From: Oscheius tipulae
Lineage: Eukaryota; Nematoda; Chromadorea; Rhabditida; Rhabditidae
Direction: 5' to 3'
DNA: 64,000 nt
NCBI GenBank assembly: GCA_037178975.1
Contig: JASJZH010000003.1
Span: forward strand, 1,116,001 to 1,180,000
Under the pieces are notes generated by a model that was not told the DNA's origin, searched no databases, and saw only the letters and a list, made by a program, of their open reading frames with translations. How positions within the stretch are numbered: position 1 is the first letter of the stretch; each line of letters begins with the position of its first letter. The translations under genes and the position numbers were made by a program. Below, in pieces: positions 23,408 to 34,279 of the stretch.

Positions 23408-23679
23408 TGATGCCAGCTGTCGTCCACCACTCGTTCAGACTGTCGAATAACATAGTTTCTTGATTGCTTCTCCAAACTGCTTTCAAACTTAGTGTAAAAA
23501 GGTACATTTGTTCCTGTTCTCTAATTACAAAGTTTGTAATAAAGTTTGAAAAAAATCTTTATGAAAACAATAAAACTACGGAAATTCTCTGTCTCTGTCT
23601 TTGCATAAAACGAGAGACGGAAAGACAGAGAGATAAAGACAGGGAGACAGAAAGACAGAGAAGTTGATCTGAACACTTT

Positions 23680-23762
23680 GACACCTCAGCTGCTTTCAGC
23701 AATGCGAGAATGGAGGAAAGAGTTTGCTTGAAGAGTTTGAGCCTGTCTGTATGGGGTACCAC
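23680..23762 (-). pseudogene. Orphan exon copy of the POMGnT1-like gene
   Basis: On the minus strand a GTTTCAG acceptor is followed by a stretch encoding VVPHTDRLKLFKQTLSS. This matches VVPTADWLKLFEQTLPS from exon 10 (20277-20376) of the POMGnT1-like gene, including position relative to the acceptor. Similarity fades after about 60 nt. No other exons of the gene are nearby. Likely the remnant of a partial duplication in inverse orientation. Confidence 0.7.
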
Positions 23763-24669
23763 CTGAAACAGGCTACTGCCCCGAAGATGCGGTGGCTTAA
23801 CTCGTGCCAAAAATGGTAGTAGAACCAGCTAAAAAGCAGACAACATTTTTGGCGCAGCTCGATTTTCAAATGTCATTTTAGGTAAAAAGTTGATTTTTGT
23901 TCGTAGACGTGCGTAGCCTTTTTTACCAAAAACTCGCTACAACAGCATGGACTTTTTACACACAAGAAACATTTTATGATTCTCGCCTATGTAGCTTAAA
24001 ACTTTGACCTCTTCAGACTGGTAGACTAGTCAATGACTCATTTTACTTTTGGGAGTAAGTCTTACTCTATTATCTGATCTGTTCATCTTGTCCTACAAAT
24101 GGACGCACATCACAGTTCAAACTTTTATCTAATAGGTCCACTTCAAAATACAAGTTTTCTTGTTCTTATAGAATATCACGGCTCGTAGACGAGAATGATA
24201 TTTCTTCGAGGATGGTTTCAGGGCGTGCTGGCCTAGTCCAGTACACAATTCTCCATTCATTTATCAAGGACAATCAAGGATTTAGAAAACTTTCCTCATA
24301 GGTAAATCTAGTATATGGTCTCTGTCCCAGGTAGAAAGGGTGGACCGCATCTCTGATGGGTAAATGATTTACGACCTCTGTCCCTGTTCTGGAAGAAGAC
24401 CAGCATCACGTATGTCGATAAATTCATAGCGCACCTACTGCGGCAGGGGGTAGATTCTCTGCGACCCAGATAGGTGTGATTGGAGCTTAGTTCTCACAGC
24501 AGTTTCTACTAGACGTCCCGGTATGTAGGCATAGCCTTGAGTGTTTCAAACTATATTATTCCTGTAAGTCAATTCCTGAAACCCTCTGCCACTCCCCAAT
24601 CCCTTTCCCCAACATATTGTATATAACAAATGTTTGATTCATCTAGACAAATGAATAGTCTAATATAAT
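23763..24669. other. Intergenic, no gene seen
   Basis: About 900 nt with short frames only. It contains an AAAATGG...CATTTT-type imperfect palindrome at about 23805-23880, and otherwise nothing I can support. Confidence 0.5.
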
Positions 24670-25642
24670 CTAATCATCTTCCTCTTCTTCGCTCTCTTCT
24701 TCTGCTTCCGATTGATCCTCAGCTTCATCATCTTCCTCTTCTCCGCTCTCTTCTTCTGATTCCGATGAAGACTCTACAACATTTTCTTCGGTTTTGATAG
24801 TGAATAAAGAGTTTTGGATGCAGATTAGAGTTTTGTTGAGCAAATCTTTCCCAGAAAAGTGAAAAGTATTCCTACCTTGTTCGCTGAGATCCATGTTCGA
24901 CATATCTGCAGTCAGATTTTGCAGTCCAGTACTCTAGGAATTACCTTAGGAAATTCAAATTTTGACTCACTGCTTTGCGATAGCAAAATTCCTGAAGCAG
25001 TCTTTCGAGTTCCTCTTTCTCCTTCCCCAGTTCCTCGTTCTTCTTTTTCTCCAGCTCCTCGATCTTCTTCTCCAACTCCTCGATTTTCTTCTCCAGCTCC
25101 TCGATCTTCTTCTTCTCCAGTTCCTCGATCTTCTTCTTCAATTCCTTGTTGCTCTTTTTCACCAGTTCCTCGATCTTCTTCTTTACTTCCTCGTTCCTTT
25201 TTTTCCTCAGTTCCTTTTTCATCTTCTTCAGTTCCTCGTTCTTCTTATTCCTCAGTTCCCTTTTCTCCTCCTTCAGTTTCTCTTTCTTCTTCTTCTTCAG
25301 TTCCTCTTTTTTCTCCTTCAGTTCCTCTTTCTTCTTCTTCTTCAGTTCCAAGATATCCTTCTTCAGTTCCTCGTTCTTCTTCTTCTTCTCCAGCTCCTCG
25401 ATCTTCTTCTTCAGTTTCTCATCCTTCTTCTTTTCCAGTTCCTCGATCTCCTTCTTCAATTCCCTGTTGCTCTTTTTCTCCAGTTCCTTGATCTTCTTCT
25501 TCACTTCCTCGTTCTTCTTATTCCTTAGTTCCTTGTACTTCTTCTCCAGTTCCTCGTTCTTCTTATTTCTCAGTTCCTTTTTCTCCTTCTTCAGTTCCTC
25601 TTTCTTCTTCTTCTTCAGCTCCTCGCACTCCTTGTGAGACAT
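24670..25642 (-). CDS. Lys/Glu-rich coiled-coil protein with acidic tail
   Basis: Two exons, 25642-24971 and 24933-24670, total 936 nt (311 residues). After MSHKECEEL the protein is a continuous charged helix of about 200 residues built from units such as KKKNEELKK and KKIEELEKK. Leu falls at heptad-like spacing, so a long coiled coil is expected. The second exon is less charged at first, then ends in an acidic run of Glu, Asp and Ser (ESEEESGEEEDDEAE). The ATG lies eight bases after a TTCAG acceptor. No family can be assigned because composition dominates. The opposite strand is open in all three frames here as a side effect of the purine-rich coding strand. Confidence 0.6.
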
Positions 25643-25689
25643 ACTCGCTGCTCTGAATTTTCGTACTTTAGAAATTTTTTCAGTGAACT

Positions 25690-26440
25690 GCAAGTGTTAT
25701 GGGTAAAGCAAAGTAAATTAGTGGGACCACTAGTACCGTCTTTTATTCTGAATGGAACAAGAAACAGGCTGGTGTTTCGAAAAACACCAATCCATAGTCA
25801 AGTATACTTTTGGAATGAACCGTAAGTAGAAATTTAGACAGTTTCTTCTTTCACCAAAAAAGTTCTTCTCCCAATTTCCAGGTACAGGTGATGCGGGCAC
25901 TAGTAGCTTCAAAGCAAAACACAACTCAAGGTTTTCACAAATGTAAGAAAATATGTTGAAAGTCGTCTTCGAAAATATGATTGCTTGTTGGAGAGAGAAA
26001 TGAAAAATTGTTTTTAGGCCAAGTAAAGTCGGCATAAGAGCAACAATACGGTGGAGCAACACACCTGCTAAGAATGAGCGAACAATTAGATAACACTGGG
26101 GCGGAGCCATGCGAACAGGTGTTTCAAATAAAAAATGTTAAAGCGAGTGTCCTTTCCAGTGATTTGCCTAATTGACTTTTCGGCAAGGAAACACTGACAA
26201 CTTGAAGTTTCGTTCAACTGAGGTTGTCTGTTTAAGAAGCAAGCGAAAAGATCTTTGACGACCTTATGAAATGTCCGTGATAATAGGTAAGTAACGCTTG
26301 CAAAAAAAAGTTTCCATGCAACAACCTCTGTTCGATCGTGTATAAGGGAGCCTCTTTTCTTGTGATCGACATCGCTGTTATCGTTGGTGGCCGAAATTAG
26401 CATGTGGCTCATTGTCAGGAAGTTTCGACAAACAGAGAGA
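25690..26440. repeat. Left part of dispersed cassette, copy 1
   Basis: The stretch at about 25900-26100 (for example AATATGATTGCTTGTTGGAG and GGCCAAGTAAAGTCGGCATA) resembles 34900-35060 of a second copy, where the order continues straight into 35090-35340. Here that continuation is found only after the retrotransposon, at 28290. Confidence 0.45.
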
Positions 26441-26444
26441 CAGG

Positions 26445-28275
26445 GAGACGAAGATTTTTATTTATTTATTTTGTTCGAGATCGTAGAATTATCTATGATG
26501 GTCAATGACTCGTTTCCAATCTTCACTTGGGGCATTCCACCAGCATCTATCAAAACTTTCATTCAAAAAGTCTCTCCATCTTGGCGGTGATTGTCCTCTA
26601 AGTCCTTTTCTGTCGTAAGGAATCCAAGTTGTAGTAGCACGTGTCCATCTATCCTGAGGCATCTGCGTAATCCTGTGAGCCCAGGCAAGTTTCAGTCGGT
26701 CAGCTACTTTCACCCAATCTTTGAATTTGGTAATATTTCTCACTCTATTGTTATTCCATCAATTCATCCTTGTAATCTTCAGCATTCTTCGCTCCATTTT
26801 TCTTTGAACGACTTTCAGACGTTCCCTATCTTGTTCCTTGAGCGTCCAAGTTTCACAGCCATAGGTGACCACTGGAGTGATACAGGAGTTGAAAAGGTGG
26901 CGTCGTTTGTCCATAGGAATAGTTCTATCTGTTAACCACTTCATGCCAACCATCCTCTTCAGACAGCACAATCAATCTCCCTATGGTGGTCCAATGGGAG
27001 AGAAATTGAGATTCCGAGGTATTTCGCTTCATCTTTGAAAGCAAATTTCAGCCCATTGATTGAGATGGGTGCCCTTGTTGTAGTACAGTTCGTAAGCAGA
27101 ATTGTCTTCTTGTCGTTAATTCGTAGGCCAACTTGCTCGGCTGTATCCATCAGTTTTCGGAGCATTTTCTCCATTTCGGGTCGAGATTTTCCGACAATGG
27201 TAACGTCGTCTGCGTTTTCTAGACCTGTCAGCCGTCTTCCATCAATTTTTATTCCATTCTCACCCAGTCGATTGAGCGGATAATACTCCTGAGTACGCAG
27301 TTGAACAACAGAGGAGAGAGAGTATCTCCTTGGCGTATTCCTTTCCGCTACTTTTTCCTTGTTGACAATAACGAACGTGTTCGAGGATTCGTATTTTCGC
27401 TGTAGCATAATCACTAATTCCTTTTTGACTCCAGCCGATGACAGTGTGCTCCAGACTGCATTCCATTCGATAGAGTCAAAAGCTTTGCAGAAGTCGACAA
27501 ATGCAAAGTAGATAGGAGTTGAATATTCTGTGCATCTTTCGGCGATTTGCTTGACAGCATGAACGTGATCCATCGTTGAAAAACCTTTGCGAAAGCCGCT
27601 TTGACTATATTCGAATTCATCAAGATTCCTTTGCATCCTCATCAAAATGACTTTTGTGCACGCCTTCAAGACAGTAGATAGTAGCGATATAGGTCGAAAA
27701 TTTCCCAATTCTTCAGAACTTCCTCCTTTATGTATCAGTTTCATCCAAGATTCACAAAGTCCAGTTGGAACATCATCTCCACGTGAAAGGCCATTGAGTA
27801 AAGCAGCAACTACTGGAGAGAGTTGTTCCGATGCCAGACTCAACATGTCAGGGAGAATACTATCGGGACCTGGGGAGTGTCCTAACTTCAAGGATTTGAG
27901 AGCGTATCGAGCTTCCTCCGTTGTGAAAGGGGGCAATGATTCATCTGATGGTCGTATGTATGTATATTCAGTGGAATTGAACTTCGGAACAGATTGTCGT
28001 AGTATTGTTTGACCATCCTACAGGTGAAGCGTTGTGACTTAGTATATGTTGCTGGATCCTCCATCATCAACATTGTCTTCTTGTGAGCTGTTGATCTTAT
28101 TGTGTCTTTTATTCCTTTTCCATGAACGATAGCTTCGTTTATCCTCTCTTCCTTCCTATTAGCAATATCCTGTTGTAATTCAACCCGTGCTAGAGAAGGA
28201 AGACGGGGATATAAGGTCACAATATCTTTCAACATTCTCGAATCTGGTGAGAAAGTTTCGTTGTGGCGCACCTGT
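26445..28275 (-). mobile_element. Dead RTE-type non-LTR retrotransposon, 5'-truncated
   Basis: Read on the minus strand. A reverse transcriptase region (27936-26959) shows GHSPGPDSILPDML, NFRPISLLSTVLK, FVDFCKAFDSIEW and a LGISISLPLDHHREID terminus. The catalytic FADD-type box reads ENADDVTIVG. Downstream frames carry TPVVTYGCETWTLKEQDRER and AWAHRITQMPQDRWTRATT, the conserved C-terminal end of RTE/BovB-clade elements. Frame changes separate these blocks, so the element is inactive. Sequence upstream of the RT (28271-27940) is open in part, but the endonuclease domain is missing. The closely matching cassette halves on either side suggest it inserted into an older repeat. Confidence 0.8.
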
Positions 28276-28289
28276 TGTCATAGTGATCT

Positions 28290-29160
28290 TCCCACATCTG
28301 GTGAGATCGTAGTTGATTAACAGGTGCTGGGAAATTGGCCGGGAGTCCATGCTCTACACAAATGTTGAGTAACTGGAAATCAAAGTGGGGGAATAGTGGT
28401 AAAACAGCTGGGGGCCGTTACATTCTTCTGGAGGTGTTGACAAGCCAGATTCTTTTGTCTCTGTCTCTGTGCCGGATAGTATGGTAGTCCCGGTGTTGTC
28501 TCAAGCCTACCAAACAATAGATATAGAAAGTAAGACAAGTTTTTAAAAATCTTTGTTAATGTATCCAGCTCGCTCCCCGTTCGTATTCTAATTGCCTCCA
28601 TCTTCTTGATGTGACATCGGGTAGCTGCCGCTCTTCAAGACTATCCAACCGTATGGCTTCATCAACAGCAACCTGCTGGCTCTTTAACATATCTACAGCA
28701 GGTACTCACGGATCCGAAGGACAGCGAGACCCAGCTGAAGATCCGGGAAGAGAAGATGGTAAAGGTCAAGTAGAAGGTCGAGGGCGAACAGAGGAAACTG
28801 ACTGAGACTCTTGAAGGAGCCCAGAAGCGAGATAAGGAACTGCCCGACGCTGTCAGCGCCTTCAACAAGACCCTTCTTACCAGCAGCAGAAGGATCTGGC
28901 CGAGCACATGGAGAAAGCCAAGAAGATGGAAGAAAGCTATGTGAAGGAAGTCGAGATGGCTAAGGAGGAGAGGAACAAGATGGTCGAGGAGCCAGGACAG
29001 TGCAAGAATATGGTCGAAACTGGTCCAATTGTTCGAAGCCGCCCAGAAGAGCGGGCAGGATCTTATCAGCGCTGTCGCCGACTTTGGCAAGACCTTGTTT
29101 GTGTCCCTATCTGTCACTGCCATTGTCAGCATCTTCTGGCTTACCATGAAAGCGCATGGT
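28290..29160 (+). pseudogene. Cassette copy 1, right part, with coiled-coil pseudogene
   Basis: The part at 28290-28560 matches 35095-35335. It is followed by an intronless, frame-broken coding relic at about 28620-29110. Blocks such as EKAKKMEESYVKEVEMAKEE and a terminal segment around QDLISAVADFGKTLF appear in different frames. They align with the relic at 35590-36437. No intact start-to-stop frame exists. Confidence 0.6.
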
Positions 29161-29874
29161 GAAAGCGCATGAAAGCGCAATGGTGTCTGTGGTTGACTCT
29201 GTGTGTTTGTTTGTCTGTTTGTTTGTCCAAGGCCACGAAACAAAAGCAAAGCAAAAAGCTGTAGATTGTTGATGTAAATTGTTGCAAACTAATTGAGTTG
29301 GAGAAGAACTCAGAAATGGAACGACGAATTCTGGGCGCTCACGGGTAGAAACAGAAAGACAGTAGACAGAGAGGTAGAGAGGGAGACAGAGAGGCAGAGA
29401 AAAATCGCACCGGCTTTCTGCGAACTTGACAAACAACAAAAACTAATTTCAGTGCTGAATGACAAATTGTGTACCTGAAAAAAGAGATCAGATAATTGCA
29501 AGACAGATTTGCTCGATGGTTAATATTCCTCAATCAACAATTTCTGTTTAGATGTATAACTAAAGAGGTCGGCCAGTTCCATTCTAAAGTAAACAACGAC
29601 AAAAACAAGTTTTTGAAATCGAGATGGGGTTCAATACCGTTTGCCAAAAAGTTTCTATGAAGCGTGTACTGTAATTTGACAAATGTTTATCAAAATGAGA
29701 AATTTTTGAATTTCTACCTATCTATTGGCTTCTGCATTCGAACACAGTAAAAGAGGAGATCGCTTAAAAGTAAATTGAATGGTGCAAAACTACCCAAACA
29801 CATAAAACTATGATGTATTGTTCCCTTATCAACATGCAAGAACGAAAGTTTAGCCAAACGAAGAACCAGACAAT
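29161..29874. other. Intergenic, no gene seen
   Basis: Includes a (TTTG)n-like run at about 29203-29230 and a GACAGA tract at 29350-29400. No gene is supported. Confidence 0.5.
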
Positions 29875-31245
29875 TTATTCCGACCTAACTACTGCGGATC
29901 TGGTATAAAATATTTTCCTTTTCAGAACAGCAACACTTGCTCTTAGTTTGGGCTTCTTGTAGTAATTGGGATTCATAAGTATGAGCATCAGTCCTGTTCC
30001 AAGGTCATAAGTTGACATTGCAGCGAAAAATACGTCACTTATCCCTGAAAATCAACAGTTTGCAAAAAAGAAACTCCTTACATGTGTACCCAAAGCTGTC
30101 TGTTACAAAGACTATACCAATTAGCCCAAGGGGAACAAGCATTGTCAAGCATGGAAAAGTTATTAGAAGAACAGTTTGTAGAAGAAACTTGCTCTGTTTC
30201 TTTTTTGTGCTAACGGATAAAGCACCTTTCTTTAAGATTCGAACAGAACCAACAACAAAATAAGTCACGAAAAATATAGGAAAAACGACGTCAATTGCAG
30301 CAACCGTGAGTAGCAGTGGAACATCATTAATGGCAAATATTGACAAATTTGGTACCTCGAGAATATTGTCATGAATGCAAGTATACTTCTGAAGAACATG
30401 AACTGTAGTAGTATACCATCCGTATTTCGCAAAACAGATACCCGAAAAACAACGGCAGGGATCGAACCCGGGTCGCTTAGACAACTAGCTAGGACCTGGA
30501 CAAAATTGCACCCGGTTTCCCGCTGCGCATAACGACAAACAGAGACCGTTGCGTTTTATTATATGAGGGATCTGGCTTACAAGAACCTCTATTTTATTAA
30601 GACCTTCATGTTTGTAAACATCTGAAGCGTAAGTTTTGATTGAGCTGTACTAAGCTACATGAGAGACATTTTGTCTACTTGGTCACTCCACAGCTTACCT
30701 CCGTTAAATAAGTCACAGATATTGTAGTATTTGGTACAGTTCTCCATATGACAAAAATCGTATGTACCACTAAAAGCACCGTGGCGGCTATTAACCAGAC
30801 CCATCTAAGTGGCAACCCATTATATCCTCGCAGAATGAGATAACGGCTGAGGAACAAGAACATCGCTGTTGCTACCTCGCCAGCTATAAATATAGAAGCA
30901 ATCATAGTTATTTCTATCCAGTTGAGGTATTTGATAGCTGGTCCAAATGCGCGTGCAATCAGAAAAGGCAAGTAAATATTAGTCTGCCAAAAGACGTTAA
31001 TCTGAAAAGTGCGATATTTTGACTTATATTCTGCCTACCCAAATGTTTGCCGCAAATGCTGACAGCTGATGAGTGAAAAGAAACCATTTATAGAGCTTAT
31101 TCTGGTTTTGAGAACGGTGCATAATGCAGTACAAAACAAAAATATTAAACGGTACACTGATAACTGATAGACTGTGCTGGAACAAAAAATAGGCTTTGTG
31201 ACTTTCTTCATAGTTAAACTCAAGTTCTGGGCAGTAAATTTTCAT
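29875..31245 (-). CDS. Serpentine chemoreceptor, SRH/SRI-like (Str superfamily)
   Basis: Seven-transmembrane nematode chemoreceptor, expected in sensory neuron cilia. Four exons: 31245-31039, 31001-30699, 30388-30082, 30044-29875; total 987 nt (328 residues, normal for the family). Segments visible include SVISVPFNIFVLYCIMH, MIASIFIAGEVATAMFLFLS, WVWLIAATVLLVVHTIFVI, VAAIDVVFPIFFVTYFVVG and VLLITFPCLTMLVPLGLIG. The last segment is followed by LILMNPNYYKKP, like the end of the final helix in SRH/SRI receptors. Exact subfamily assignment needs a profile search. The ATG is two bases after a CTTAG acceptor. Intron 2 contains a tRNA-like repeat remnant. All phases agree, so the gene looks intact. 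Confidence 0.8.
30452..30495 (-). repeat. tRNA-derived repeat remnant (B-box) in chemoreceptor intron
   Basis: The minus strand reads CCCGGGTTCGATCCCTGCCG, a perfect tRNA T-arm/B-box, preceded by an A-box-like TAGCTAGTTGTCTAAGCG with the anticodon arm missing. It lies in intron 2 of the chemoreceptor gene. Likely a SINE or tRNA fragment. Confidence 0.55.
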
Positions 31246-31383
31246 CTCTAAGAAAGAGGATTATGCGTGGAAAGTCTTAATGGCAGCTGATTCAAAGTGA
31301 TTACTTGACAGCTGTTAAATATGTTAGCAGCTGCGTTTAGCGACTTTTATTTCGCCAAAGAATGCAAAATGTACAGTTTTTTA

Positions 31384-31572
31384 TACCTGCGCAAAGGAGC
31401 GTTCAAAAGTTGCTGCTAACATGTTGCAACACGGGAGAGCAAAGCCAGACAACAGCTTTAATGGAGTCCAAATCTTGAAGTGCCAACAGCGCATTCCTAT
31501 TAAACAATAATAGTATGCTAAAGGAACATAAATATCATATACATAGCAGAAGCTATTCTCGCTTCTCAACAC
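31384..31572 (-). pseudogene. Chemoreceptor-like fragment
   Basis: An open stretch with hydrophobic YDIYVPLAYYYCLIG and GFALPCCNMLAATFERSFAQ, which ends at a GTATAA donor. The ...TFERSFA motif after a hydrophobic helix is typical of nematode chemoreceptors of the SRA/SRE/SRAB kind. Joining it to the downstream receptor exon gives an immediate stop. I found no consistent neighbouring exons. Confidence 0.4.
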
Positions 31573-32045
31573 CTCCCCTTCTTCGTAATTTCAGTGGCTG
31601 CGTCGAAGAAATGTATTTTGTGGCGAGCACATGTGGATCGTCCATGAGCGTTGTCCTTACGCTTCCAGGTCGAATTCTTGGTCCTATGGTATCCGTCAAA
31701 AACATCCTTTTGTTTGAGCCAGAGAGCAGCGTTGTTTCCTCGGCACATCCGATTGGTTACAAATTAATAAAAGCAAAAAAGTTGCTCACGGCTGGAATCT
31801 GCCTCAGAAGACTCGTTTCTGTTCCGCCCATTAATCTATATTATACGTTCCTCATTCATGCGCCGTAACTTTGATTGACTTCTGTTCAGATCATTTTGGT
31901 AGATGACGTGGTCAGAACAGAATGCATAGTTTGGTGTCGCCATTGCATGATGTCAATCGGATACCTCGAAATAGCAAAGTCGTTTGAGCTCATTTGGTTT
32001 TACGTCAAAATTTGGAGGATCAAGAAACTGCTGCTTTTGACCAAA

Positions 32046-32888
32046 CTATAAGAGCAAAAAACATCTTCTGAATGTAACTTTCAAAAAGGCATACACGTTT
32101 GCAAGCATGGGGTTTGCACACGGCTCTGTCATGTTTATAGTCTGAAAGCCGACTGTGCCATGTGCCAAAGTATGTTTCCGACTTATCGTGGTTACGGTAT
32201 GTCCTGCGTCGACCACGTACACACAGACGGACACGGTTGCGCTTTAGGAAGAGAGGAGTTTGTCAAGGTACATAGTTAGAATAAAGTAACATCTACGACA
32301 CCATATTTTTCCCAAACAAAAAAAATGAAAAGCTATTGACCTGCTGCCAGCTTCGATTGGGGAGTTGTTGATGTCCTGGGCCACGACGTTTGTATTTGAC
32401 TTGACCGTCTGGGCCATCGGTGGGCTCTGTACATTGAAAGAGCTTGGATATGTACCGGAAAAAGTGTCTTCGTCCCCTGGATGGTCTTCAATCGTTACCT
32501 CCTTCTTTCTCCTGCAGCACTGGACAACCTGAAAAAAAAAGATAGCAAATGGCAGACGACTTCAAAGTGTCCCACAGTTCATTATAGAGCGTTGGTATAA
32601 TTTATCGAACGTTTCTCAATAAGGAATTTTCCGTTGCTCTAATTTCTCCATAATTCCTACTCCCAAAGAGTCACAGTCACACGAGACGCTTCATGGTCTT
32701 CTGCAGTGGAGAGGCGACATTCCTTTGAGATGAATGAAATGCAAGTGATCCCGAAGAGTTCTGCTTGCCCTACCGTGATTATCTTGATACTTGTCGAGTT
32801 CCCAAGCTGTGACGAAAATCGAAGCAGTAAATCGGAACCAGCCTGCCTGGGTCTGTCTTCCACAGATACAGGAAGAACAAGTGAAAGC
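32046..32888 (-). CDS. Three phase-compatible exon candidates, gene not resolved
   Basis: Stretch 32888-about 32785 follows TTTTCCTAG and ends at GTAGGG. 32528-32341 has a strong poly-pyrimidine acceptor and a GTCAAT donor, and encodes VVQCCRRKKEVTIEDH. 32241-32046 follows CCTAAAG, includes TINMTEPCANPMLANVYAFL, and ends with a stop. All three join in phase. They could be extra 3' exons of the gene ending at 32926, or a separate gene just downstream of its poly(A) signal. If the GTAGGG intron is retained, the first stretch stays open to a stop at 32657. Not recognised with confidence. Confidence 0.3.
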
Positions 32889-32925
32889 TAGGAAAACAAG
32901 TGGTACTTTATTCAATTTTGTAGGT

Positions 32926-34195
32926 TTAGCATGATCTTTCCAGAAGTGCGGGTGAGATCAAGCTACTCTGGATCCAATCGAAGCGTTGAATATATTTTTC
33001 AAATTGTACCGGACATGAAGAGGAAATAGTCCCTGGTACACGGCGATGAATCGGAACAATTTTTTTTCCGTGGGACTGGGCAAGTCTGAATGCATCTTTA
33101 TCCAATGCTTCACCAAAGGCTCCTTTCGACGGGTTATTAGTTCTGTGAAACGTTTTCTAAAATCTGTTTTACACTTTTCTTAACCCATCGTACCCAGCAA
33201 TGCGGTCGCAACAGTATCCAATGTAAATGCCATTATCGGAATCTTGGTACTCGTCAGGAAAAGTTTCTTCTTGTCGAAGCTTTTTTTTTTGAAGCTTTTT
33301 TTTTATTTTTCTTTTTATATGCTTTGGCACATTCCAGGCATTCTGCCAAATGTACTGTGTTCGTGGCTTGACAGTCACATCGATCCTTGTCCCATTGAAA
33401 AAAGCAGTTCTGTGCTTTGCAAGCATAAACATATTATTTTATTCAAGCATTTTTTCTGACTTACTGATCTGTCGCCGACAAACAGCTTGGCGTGTCCCGC
33501 CAAACTATTTTCAGGCGTTGTCAAGGAATGAAGAATGTGGGAGTTTCCGAAGAGCTAAATGAATGTTTCTGTTGCCATGTTTAAAGTTAGTTACCCCCTT
33601 TATGTTCCCAGTAGTCTTTACAAATTCCTCTATTTGAGTAGTTGTCGGGTAAGTCATAATCAAAATTTGCTTGAAATTTCCGTGTTTAGGCTTTTAATTC
33701 CGTCTTACCAGCTGTTGTTTTTCACTGTCAACATTGGTTTTCTCCAGATAAACTTTAGCTGCCTTATTTTCAGCATCAAGATTTGGGTCAACCATTACAG
33801 TCCCCAAAGTGCTAAAAAGTGTACAGAGGGGCAGGTTGTTTAACTAATACCTTTCTATTGCGGAATGATCTGATTCTTCAGTCTTTACGGTTGGAGTATT
33901 TGCTTCCGTCTTCTGGAAATTTATTTTTCTTTAACAAAAATGCACCGACAAATTAGCTCATCATAAACGCACCTGTTGGTTATTTGCTTCGCTCTTTACA
34001 ATATTCGAGCTGCTGTAATACATACTTTTAAAAAGTGTGACGGATACGTTGATACCTATCAGCAGTATCAGATTCAGGCGGTTCGATCTTCGCCATTGGC
34101 TCTGTAGACATCCCGACAACACCCAAAGCTAAAGACAATTGGAAAAATTTGCAAAGAAACTAGCCCTTGTGGTCCTCCATTTTCCCGGCTGACAT
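32926..34195 (-). CDS. Uncharacterised nine-exon protein with basic motif and SUMO-like sites
   Basis: Exons: 34195-34165, 34128-34056, 34012-33973, 33912-33851, 33811-33709, 33669-33595, 33554-33465, 33414-33194, 33142-32926; total 912 nt (303 residues). Every junction keeps phase, and AATAAA follows the stop by about 15 nt. The N-terminal third is acidic and probably disordered, with three psi-K-x-E sumoylation-type sites (AKIE, VKSE, VKTE). The middle reads HAKLFVGDRS and NGTRIDVTVKPRTQYIW, then a nuclear-localisation-like KHIKRKIKKKLQKKKLR. The end contains AFRLAQSHGKKIVPIHRRVP. This suggests a nuclear regulator, but I do not recognise the fold. The first intron needs a GC donor (GCTAGT); otherwise translation starts at the ATG in exon 2 (MSTEPMAKIEP). 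Confidence 0.6.
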
Positions 34196-34279
34196 GGTCG
34201 ATCTTCTTGGAGCTAGTATTAGTTTCCCTAGTTTCGCGACTGGAACGAAGTGAATGACTGAGACGATTATAGGAAAGCC

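Noticed and set aside
24859-25637. Three long plus-strand open frames of Phe/Ser/Leu/Pro composition
   Set aside because: They are the complements of the Lys/Glu coding strand of the minus-strand coiled-coil gene. No acceptor, start or conserved feature supports them.
26445-28275. A functional retrotransposon
   Set aside because: The RT, middle and C-terminal blocks are in different frames and the endonuclease part is missing.
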